64,000 nt of DNA from Elysia chlorotica (taxonomy: Eukaryota; Mollusca; Gastropoda; Plakobranchidae), in NCBI GenBank assembly GCA_003991915.1, contig RQTK01000005.1, forward strand, positions 512,238-576,237, in the 5' to 3' direction. Shown here piece after piece: positions 56,031-64,000 of the stretch. The notes beneath the pieces were generated by a model, which saw only the letters and a program-made list of their open reading frames with translations, was not told the DNA's origin and did no database searches. Numbering within the stretch: position 1 is the stretch's first letter; every line of letters starts with the position of its first letter. Position numbers and translations under genes: made by a program.

Positions 56031-59000
56031 CTGAACGACAAGGAAGAAAAAAAAAGTATAAATTCACTTTTGCATTCACAATTGATTCCAACAGCTTATG
56101 ACTTTAAAACTGGCGGCCCAGCAATGTATTACCCAACCACCTGCATGTATAGCAGAAGTTAAGGTAATGCATACATTTAGAGAAAGACAATAAAACTTGA
56201 ATTTATTTTAACTTACATTTTATCCTTTTACCAGCAGGACTCGGTGGTTTCCAGTCTATGATGGCATTATAGGGATTTTCAGAGGGTCTGATCGCCACAT
56301 CTGTTGGGGGATCGCCTATAACTGGAAACAGAAAAATACAATGCATTTTATAAATGCTATGAACACAATTGTAGATTCCTTTTTTTTGCCATGCAAAGAA
56401 AAAAATAAATTATATATAAGAAATTATATGTTTCACATGATATTAAAACATCTAGTACTAAACCAAAGGACTGATTTTTTTCTCTGCATATTACACTCTT
56501 TATTGAGCACATTCTTAACTAGAAAATACTAGTAGTGAGAGTGTTGTATTCATCGGTATACAGAGAATCTCCAACCATAACTTTTTTTCCCCAATGTTTT
56601 TACTAGGGATAGGGAGAGGGAAATAACTTATTTATCTACCAAGAAAAAATGCAGTTCAATTATAAAATGACATATAGTTATTGCATGTCACCGTGCATCA
56701 TCCAATTCTAACTAAATCATTTTTTTTAAATGTCTTCTTTTAAACAGCTTATTAATGTAACTTGCTTACTTTGGGCAAATTTCCAGTCATGTAATTGCTC
56801 CAAATCATTCATTTCTGAATTCGGAGACAAGTATCTAAAATCATATTGTTTTTTTGTTGTTTTTTACGTGGAGGCTTTACCACAACACATCAATAAAGGT
56901 TTTACATAAATAAAACCTTTAAAAATGATATTGGAAGTGTGTTTTGCAGTGGGCTTAACCATTTCCCATCCCACTGCACATATGTTATGCGCATTGGTAT
57001 GCTCTTGGGCTAGCACAATCTTGCATTAAACTGCACACACTCCATTTTTTAATAATGCATATCAAAGCTTTTACCTTAAAAAATAAAAAAGAATAGGTAC
57101 GAGGGCAGGCTGATAAATAAGGGCCGTTTTTGAATAACTTTTTTATTTGAAGGACTACAGAAGCAAGTTACACATCAAATTAAAGCTTAGAGTCTCCCCT
57201 ATCTGATGGACTATCATTTTTCAACATAGTCACCATTGCGTTCAATACAGAGGCGCCAGCGTTGTACAAGTTTTCACATGCCGTCGGCGAAGAATTCTGG
57301 TGTCTGGGATCGGCACCAAGAGCGAACATCCGCCTCAAATTCTGCATAGGTTTGATAGTGATTTCCTTTGAGATGTTTCTTCAGCAAAGGAAATAAGAAA
57401 AAGTCAGACGGGGCCAAATCAGGACTGTATGTCGGATGTGGTATGGTAGGAAGTTCCAACTGCTGTAAAGCGCACTGGGTTTGGCGACTGGTGTGTGGCC
57501 GAGCATTATCGTGCTGGATGACAACGTCTTTGACTTTGTCCTGTCGAACCCGTCTGAGTCGGCTCGCCAATGCACGCAGAGTTGACACATATCTCTCTGA
57601 ATTTATCGTTGTGCCTTGCTCCAAAAACTCAATATGGACGATACCTTCCATGTCCCAGAATATTGTCAACAAAACCTTTCGAGCTGATGCGACGACTTTG
57701 AACTTCTTCGGGGCTGGAGAGTTCTTGTGTCGGTACTGCATAGACTGCATCTTGCTCTCTGGGTCATAGTGATGCACCCAAGACTCGTCACCAGTGATGA
57801 TGCTCCGCAGAAAACGCTCGCCGTCATGAGTGAATCTTTCCAACAGTTGAGTACAGATCGTTTTCCTCTGTGCCTTCATTTCCACAGTGAGCTGTCTCGG
57901 TACCCATCTTGCCGAGACTTTCCTGTAACCAAGGTGGACTGTGATAATGTGATGAACTCGTTCTTTTGAAATGTCAAGCGCATTTGCAATGTCTCTTTGT
58001 TTCACTCTTCTATTTGCAACAATCATTTCGTCTACCTTCTGTTGGTGCTCAGACGGGGTCGACAGGACAAAGTCAAAGACGTTGTCATCCAGCACGATAA
58101 TGCTCGGCCACACACCAGTCGCCAAACCCAGTGCGCTTTACAGCAGATGGAACTTCCTACCATACCACATCCGCCATACAGTCTTGATTTGGCCCTGTCT
58201 GACCTTTTCTTATTTCCTTTGCTGAAGAAACATCTCAAAGGAAATCACTATCAAACCTATGCAGAATTTGAGGCGGATGTTCGCTCTTGGTGCCGATCCC
58301 AGACACCAGAATTCTTCGCCGACGGAGTGCGAAAACTTGTACAACGCTGGCGCCTCTGTATTGAACGCGATGGTGACTATGTTGAAAAATGATAGTTCAT
58401 CAGATAGGTGAGACTCTAAGCTTTCATTTGATGTGTAACTTGCTTCTGTAGTCCTTCAAATAAAAAAGTTATTCAAAAACGGCCCTTATTTATCAGCCTG
58501 CCCTCGTAATATGAAAAGGTTAAGTTTCTATGAGTTGGACTGACCTCTTGGTGTTCGGTACTTGACGGGCTCAGCAAGTGGGCCGGGGCCTTTCTTGTTC
58601 CAGCCCTCCACACTGAAGTGGTAGCTTTTCTGCGGCCTCAGGAGCTGGACTCGGTAAGACAGCTCTGACTGGGTTAGGTTGACCAGGCCGGAGAGCTTGC
58701 CCTTCTTTGTGCCGTAGTACACCTGGTAGCCTGGACTCCCAAGCCAGTCAATGAGTTTGTCAATTTTAGTCAGCATTACAGATAAATATAATATAAACTT
58801 TATCTAAAAGTTTTTCAAAGAAACAATAACATTTAGAAAGTTAAAACGAAATAAACAATGACAATTTTGTGGTAAAAATGTTCTGGTGGTTGAATATTTA
58901 CTTGAGCTGAAGTAAAACTAAAAAATTGATACTTCACTTAAGTCTGCGCAGAAAGTGTGTCTCAATCCTTTGTATGTTTTCTTCTAGAACAAGATGTAAG

Positions 59001-62000
59001 TGACGAAGAATGGGCTATGAAGTCTCTGAGATTTCAATCACATAAGATACCGTGCAAGGGTCTGGTATATGGTATACCATAGTTGTCCAAGGTACTCTCA
59101 ATGAGGAGAGAGTGTTTAGAGGTTCCAGTCTCGGCTAATACCCCTATTTACATACATGATTCTTTAAGTTTAAGAAACCCAATAGACATAAAGCTTATTT
59201 AAGATTCCAGTTCGATTACCTGTGATGTTCCCATGGGCCAGTTCTGGGGGTTGCCAGGTTACCAGGGCCGAGGTTGGATCATCTCCGGCCATGGTCACTC
59301 TCACATTCTGAGGGGGAGAGCCTGGGGCTGATTAGAGGAAGAATAAATTGGTTAAACTTGTGAGGCCACATTACCCCAGGCCTGCATCTTAGCTAGCTAT
59401 GATTAATACAACCGTTTGGGACTAGAACTAGAATGCGGAAGGGAACATTTTCCTGGTTGTTCAAGGAAGGATATTGTTGAATACATCATAGAATTCATTC
59501 CAAAGCTAGTTACTGAACTTTCCTCATCTGCCTCTCGGGACATTTTCTAGGTGTTCAGGAAAGGATAATATTGAAACATCATGAAAGGATTCTTATTTAC
59601 TAAACATTGCTCACCTGCCTCCAGTGTGGTGTTGATTACAACTTTGCTCCACTCAGACTGATGGAACCCTCGGTTCACACGAACCTGGAACTCATAAGTA
59701 CTCCCTGGGATGAGATTCAGAAGGAAGATGGAGGGAAAGGTCGGCCAGACCATCTTGTAGCCCCCGTGTCCTGGAAGACGGGTATTAATCCGACGGTATC
59801 GTAGAGTGTACGTCCGCGGCACTTTAGATCTGTCAAATCCACCCTGAAAAAAAAGAAGAGAAATTGAGAATGTTCATATCCAAAGTATGCAGCACTCTAG
59901 ACCTGCCATATCAATTCTTTAAAAAAATGATGATTAGAGGATGTTCATACACCTAACTTTATGTCTTATTTTCTCTACCCTAAAGATATCAGAACTTAGA
60001 TATTAATAATTACATCTATAACAGTCTACTACAATAGCCCATAGTCTCAGAACAGAGTTTTCATCTTTCCAATTTACTTTTTATTCTATTTAGCACTTTG
60101 CTGTACATCTAGTATTCACTAGATAGAGAACTATCTTAAATTATGTACTTTGTTTATGTACAATTGGTTAGAAGTATGTGTTTGTATTTGTCCCATATTT
60201 TTTAGCAGGAATTCCAAAATGTTTAAATATGGGCCTCTGTTCTTCAAATTATCAAAATCTGAACACCACAAGATGTGTAAAAAAAAAATGGCACAGATAT
60301 GATATTCAGGCTTATTAGCATTATATTTATGTTTTCTTAATAGTTTGTTGTTGTATTTTTAATTGTCATTCTGAAGAGATATCAAAGTTTAATTCATATA
60401 GGAAAACTTAAATATATGTTTTTTTCACAACTCTGAATTCAAATAAATAACCATTTTTAGAGTGTTAAATCTCACATCATTACTTTGAAAAAAATCATGA
60501 ATCACAGGATGCTAATATGGTTTCAAGTTACAGTAAAGTGAGGTTAGTGTCACTGTCGTTCTAAGTCTGCAAAATTTTGTTTTTTCATTTACAAGTCTCA
60601 ACAAAAGCAGACGATACAGTCTCATTTTTTTGGAAAACTTTTCTTCTCTAGCCAGCCAACCAACCAACCAATGAACAAGCCAAACAACCATTTAAGGGCA
60701 TCTGCAGGTAAATTTTGATAATTTCCACTTCTCACAGTCTCATTGCCTTTTCTAGTTATTCAAGAATAAAGAAACATAATAAAAACAGCTTGCAAGCAGT
60801 TACAAATTTATCTTTTTTCACATTTTTGTTCATGACTCCCCACCCCAAAATTTGTTCATTTCATGTTGGACATTTTATTTGACCACAAGTTGTGACCACT
60901 ATAGAGTTATATATCATTGTAACGGTCGATATCCGAACTCATTATCTGAGTTTGAATTAAATTCCTTGTTTTCTTACCAGTAATTCCCAGAATACAATTT
61001 TTAGACCTTACTATACTTGATCAATATACTAATCCCTCTACACAAATTAGTATAGTTATTTTCAGTGCATGCACACCAAATTTAAAAAATCCTTAGGGAA
61101 AAAAACTAAAATTTGTAAAAAAAACAAGATGGCCGCAAGTTTATTAATTTTTATCTCGTTTTTTTTCCGACAAAATTAAGATTTTATTTATTTTTCAATA
61201 AAAATGGCTGTATTTATGAGCAGATGCCCTTAAATAAACTAACCCATCAACCAACTCTGAGCAACTAGCTAACCAATTCGCCAACCAACCAATTGATAAA
61301 CCAATCAATGTCCTGAACAAACCAACCATTTTGCCACAACTCAGCCAATCCACCTTGTCTATACTGCTGGACCCGTATGCCACTCTACATTAGCTTAGTA
61401 AGTTTTATTGTGAGGAGCGCTAAGTTTGATGCAACTGGCACCTTCACTTACTGAGTTTGAGAAAGTCAGAAAAACCCTTTGTACAGGCGTAAATTCAACC
61501 AAAATTTAAAAGATTTAATGATCTATAAGCCTAGATCTAATGTAGCTGCATCTGCAGCAAAGTGTGTATGCGTGCGTGTCTGAAGGGTTACTCTGGGTCA
61601 GCGAAAATGTCCATCATTAGCTAAGTCATGCTTAGGATAGCTTAACTTTACACGAGCTTCATAAAAGCAGTTGCATAACAACAACTTAAGTGTAGCAGTT
61701 GCGATTTTTACTTAGCAGAGTTATGTTGAAAAATAATTGTGAGAGCTGCATATGGACCCTAGTCTAAACCAACCAACCCACCTTGTCCATACTTCTGGTC
61801 TCAACCACCCAACCAACCCACATGTCCATAGTCATATACTGGTCTCAACCACCCAACCAACCTTGTCCATACTCCTGGTCTCAACCACCCAACCAACCCA
61901 CATGTCCATAGTCCTGGTCTCAACCACCCAACCAACCTTGTCCATACTCCTGGTCTCAACCACCCAACCAACCAACCTTGTCCATACTTCTGGTCTCAAC

Positions 62001-63760
62001 CACCCAACCAACCCACATGTCCATAGTCCTGGTCTCAACCACCCAATCAACCTTGTCTATACTTCTGGTCTCAATCACCCAAGTAACCAACCAACCTTGT
62101 CCATACTCCTGGTCTCAAACATAACATCAACTTAAGTGTAGCAGTTGCGATTTTTACTTAGCTTAGTTATGTTGAAAAATAATCGTGAGAGCTGCATACG
62201 GACCCTAGTCTCAACCAACCAACCCACCTTAATCATACCCCTGGTCTCATCCACCCAAGTAACCAACCAATCTTGTCCGTACGCCTGGCATGAACCACCC
62301 AACCAACCGTGCCCAAATTCCTGCTGGTCTCAACCATCCAACCAACCAACCAACCTTGTCCATACTCCTGGTCTGAACAACCCAACCAGCCTTGTCCATA
62401 TTCCAGCTGGTTTCAACCATCCAAATAACCAACCAACCTTGTCCATACTCCTGCCCTCAATCATCCAACAAACCCACCTTGTCCATACTCCTGGTCTCAA
62501 TCATCCAACTAACCAACCAACCTTGTCCATACTCCTGGTTGCGCCAGAGTCATGCCAACTGACCACAGCAGAGCTTGAAGACATGACCCTCACACTCAGC
62601 ATCTCAGGGACCTTCAGCTTGGGAAAGCTTTTCTTCTCTGCCCAAAACAAAGTAAATTTTGAGAAAAAATATACTTTCTATTATTTTTATGTACCCAAGG
62701 TATTCGTAAGAACCGGAAGCAAACTGGCTCAAATGGTAGCGCCTTGGTCTCCCAACTGGGAGGTCTGCAGTTCTAATCTCACATTCGGTCAAAAATTTAT
62801 TTCATTGGTTTTCCTTCCCTACCCGCTGAGACTGGAGTCCAGGTCTCCCCACACTGTCAGCAGATAAAATTTTCAGATGTTGGTCTTGGGATCCGTCCAC
62901 AATATAGCCTATATAGCACTGACGTTGGACGTTAAGCATCAAACAAACATCCCTATGAATCTTATATATAGACAGAGGCACTTGCTAAATTCACTCATCA
63001 GACCTATGGCTCATCAGTCCAGAGTGCTAACCGACCAAGCTACCTGCACTCTCAAACAAAGTAAATACCTTGAGAAGGGATGGTTTAGGATGATTTCATA
63101 ATCTTTCCACGCTCTAGATAATTTTACAAGAGATTCAGAGTTGTGAGTAGGCTTTGAACTGATACAAGTAAAAAATATGCAACTCTAATGGATATCATAT
63201 AGCAGTTAAAGTATCTAAAAAAAATTGTCTCTGAATAAGCATAACAATCTTATTTTGCAAATATTTTGCTTCCACATTTATAGACTTATGCAACAGTAGA
63301 TCTACCAGGAATATCTTTTAAAAATTCTGAAAGGAATTGATTGAAAATGATGCAGGTATGAACAACTTTAAGATCACTGTAACAGTATGGAACTGACTTT
63401 GCATTACTCAGTACAAGGCAGCATTATAACTGAACAATAAGTTTCATAGAAAAAAGTGTATTAAAGGGCAATAAAATATATGCCATTGATTAGATTCAGT
63501 GTAAGAGTAGGATTCATTACTTGAACATTATGTGGGTCCAAAGACTCTCAATAACTTAATACCTTTTGGTGTGGTGTAGGACACAACCTTTGATCTTGGT
63601 CCAAAGCCCAGGTCCGTCATGGCCTGAACAAAGAAGTAGTAGGTTGTCTCGGGGCGCAGGCCATGGAAAGTTTGCTGCTTCACGTTCTGGCTGACTGCCG
63701 CCTTCTGCTGCCACTGTTTCTGTAACTTCCACCTGTCTGTTGTGTACATGACTACGTACT
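55834..63760 (-). CDS. Gene 4: fibronectin type III protein of DCC/neogenin type, 5' partial
   Basis: Minus-strand exons in order: 63760-63563, 62637-62522, 59843-59615, 59327-59220, 58730-58545, 56321-56217, 56030-55834 (stop). All phases agree; 379 residues visible. FN3-A (second half only), FN3-B (VPEMLSVRV, VVSWHDS, YTLRYRRI, PGSTYEFQVRVNRG, SEWSKV), FN3-C (PPQNVRVTMA, VTWQPPE, GNITGYQVYYGT, then VKYRTPRG), FN3-D (DPPTDVAI, IIDWKPPS, YYTVTYHTEDG). B and C resemble the last two FN3 domains of DCC/neogenin netrin/RGM receptors, including the unusual W-x-D-S strand. The N-terminal part lies right of the window. Instead of a membrane span, FN3-D ends SIPKELL-stop. Confidence 0.72.
56217..56321 (-). 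CDS. Gene 4 exon: first half of FN3-D
   Basis: The acceptor CTGTTTCCAG and donor T|GTAAGT fit phase 1 on both sides. It encodes VIGDPPTDVAIRPSENPYN and IIDWKPPSPAGKR, the N-terminal FN3 strands with the conserved Trp. Confidence 0.78.
57100..58506 (-). mobile_element. Palindromic mariner (Tc1/mariner, DD34D) element
   Basis: Flanked by TA at 57098-57099 and 58507-58508. The minus strand encodes most of a mariner transposase from about 58045 down to 57274: ISKERVHHIITVHLGYRKVS, TGDESWVHHY, HDNARPHTS, YSPDLAPSDFFLF (catalytic D, D and D with 34 residues between the last two). It lacks the N-terminal DNA-binding part and has a premature TGA at 57274-57276 where the other copy has CGA. A second copy of the 3' half lies inverted on the plus strand (58048-58506). 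The two arms are 459 bp each with no length difference and about 490 bp of unique centre. Non-autonomous; inserted in gene 4 between the FN3-C and FN3-D exons. Confidence 0.9.
57274..58045 (-). pseudogene. Defective mariner transposase
   Basis: The open frame continues upstream to 58125, but residues before about STPSEHQQK come from antisense reading of the inverted arm. The helix-turn-helix N-terminus is missing, and the C-terminus is cut by a stop about 22 codons early compared with the inverted copy. The catalytic triad is present, but the protein is unlikely to bind its ends. Confidence 0.8.
58545..58730 (-). CDS. Gene 4 exon: second half of FN3-C
   Basis: The acceptor GGGAGTCCAG is weak in pyrimidines but gives the expected GNITG|YQVYYGT join; donor G|GTCAGT. 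It encodes SYRVQLLRPQKSYHFSVEGW and GPGPLAEPVKYRTPRG. Confidence 0.75.
59220..59327 (-). CDS. Gene 4 exon: first half of FN3-C
   Basis: The acceptor CTCTAATCAG and donor G|GTAATC fit phase 1 on both sides. It encodes APGSPPQNVRVTMAGDD and ALVTWQPPELAHGNIT. This exon is the strongest single match to the membrane-proximal FN3 of DCC/neogenin. Confidence 0.82.
59615..59843 (-). CDS. Gene 4 exon: second half of FN3-B
   Basis: The acceptor TTTTTTTTCAG and donor G|GTGAGC fit phase 0 in and phase 1 out. It encodes GGFDRSKVPRTYTLRYRRI, FLLNLIPGSTYEFQVRVNRG and SEWSKVVINTTLEAG, with one NTT sequon. Confidence 0.85.
60692..61233. mobile_element. TTAA-flanked candidate MITE (piggyBac-like ends)
   Basis: TTAAGGGCATCTGC at the left end is reverse-complemented as GCAGATGCCCTTAA at the right end, about 540 bp apart. 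The interior is AT-rich and non-coding. Inverted ends inside TTAA fit a piggyBac-type non-autonomous element. It lies in the intron splitting FN3-B of gene 4. Confidence 0.55.
61672..62540. repeat. 36 bp minisatellite with higher-order duplication
   Basis: The unit GGTCTCAACCACCCAACCAA + CCTTGTCCATACTCCT is repeated many times with variants (CCACATGTCCATAGTCCT). A leader of about 105 bp beginning CAACTTAAGTGTAGCAG is present twice, at 61682 and 62128 (446 bp apart), so the array is itself duplicated. The right end merges into gene 4 exon 62522-62637. Confidence 0.88.
62522..62637 (-). CDS. Gene 4 exon: first half of FN3-B
   Basis: The acceptor TTTGTTTTGGGCAG and donor AAG|GTTGGT fit phase 1 in and phase 0 out. 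It encodes KSFPKLKVPEMLSVRVMSSS, SAVVSWHDSGATRSMDK. The strand before W and the WHDS motif fit the fifth FN3 of DCC/neogenin. The last about 18 nt and the donor are shared with the minisatellite unit. Confidence 0.72.
62723..62948 (+). mobile_element. tRNA-derived SINE, near full-length
   Basis: A box CTGGCTCAAATGGTAGCGCC, B box GCAGTTCTAATCTC, then the 3' core CAGATGTTGGTCTTGGGATC and CACTGACGTTGGACGTTAAG, ending in CATCAAACAAAC. Antisense to gene 4, intronic. This is the best-preserved 3' end of the family in the window. Confidence 0.78.
63563..63760 (-). CDS. Gene 4 exon: second half of FN3-A
   Basis: The acceptor TTCTTCTGTGTAG and donor G|GTATTA fit phase 1 on both sides. It encodes EYVVMYTTDRWKLQKQW, FHGLRPETTYYFFVQAMTDL and VVSYTTPKG. 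The first half of this FN3 lies beyond the right edge. Confidence 0.83.
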
Positions 63761-64000
63761 CTACACAGAAGAAAAAATAACAAGATATTTATTTACTTGT
63801 TTAATCTTTTTAGGTTATTTTTTTTTGTGCTGATAAATTAATGAAAATTGTCAAGGTCAAGGATAAAAATTCATCAAAATCATCATCTTCAAGAACAAGG
63901 CTATCTCCTGAACAGATTCCAGGGATGACATCTGAAAAATATGAACTAATGCCACACAAAAAACAGAGTAAGTATACCAAGGTTCTATTTGAGCTGATCA

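Noticed and set aside
57997-58392. Plus-strand mariner frame as a second, independent transposase
   Set aside because: It is only the inverted 3' half of the same palindromic element, lacks the N-terminal half and the first catalytic Asp region, and has substitutions around SPDLAPSD.
61752-62867. Plus-strand frames of 127 and 240 codons over the minisatellite
   Set aside because: Repeats of LVSTTQPTLSI are a translated 36 bp minisatellite followed by a SINE; antisense to gene 4.

Overview
The window is eukaryotic and most likely comes from a mollusc, probably a gastropod (inference). Genes are split into small exons with GT-AG introns. Introns and spacers are AT-rich and loaded with GA/TC, GACA, AGT, ATC and GATA microsatellites. 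tRNA-derived SINEs, LINE fragments, a mariner element and a candidate MITE are scattered among them. Two runs of N are assembly gaps (12096-12173 and 24387-24639). There is nothing bacterial here: no operon, no CRISPR array, no rRNA.

Four protein-coding genes can be assembled, and in each one the reading phase is preserved across every junction. Gene 1 (2756-10683, +, 5' end missing) encodes a single-pass receptor. It has a SUEL/galactose-binding-lectin domain, a second cysteine-containing CUB-like segment, a charged juxtamembrane helix, one membrane span, and a 460-residue proline-rich cytoplasmic tail with a PDZ-type C-terminus. Gene 2 (19856-29366, +) is a complete 373-residue relative: signal peptide, one SUEL-like domain, Ser/Thr-rich stalk, membrane span and short tail. 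Its transmembrane exon has the same phases and nearly the same size as that of gene 1. Gene 3 (33728-50047, +) is a complete 1,935-residue single-pass protein that I do not recognise. Its ectodomain is small and cysteine-poor, and its huge, basic, Ser/Lys/Glu-rich cytoplasmic tail comes mostly from one 4.3 kb exon. Gene 4 (63760-55834, -) runs in from beyond the right edge. It carries fibronectin type III domains that best fit the membrane-proximal domains of the DCC/neogenin family, but it then adds one further FN3 and stops without a membrane span.

Layout: 1-2755 holds no supported gene. Gene 1 follows, then a 9 kb repeat-rich spacer with one unexplained GC-rich open segment (16847-17107), then gene 2. 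A spacer with a LINE fragment and a 420 bp AGT/ATC triplet tract leads to gene 3. Next comes a convergent spacer with a second LINE copy sharing the same 3' tail, and then the putative 3' UTR and body of gene 4. The introns of gene 4 hold a palindromic mariner, a TTAA-flanked candidate MITE, and a minisatellite that appears to grow out of the splice donor of one of its FN3 exons.

Functionally this is a cluster of cell-surface proteins: two lectin-type receptors, one orphan receptor-like protein, and one axon-guidance-type FN3 protein. Genes 1 and 3 share candidate PP1-docking (RVxF) motifs and class I PDZ C-termini in their tails. All gene models are ab initio readings without transcript or homology searches.
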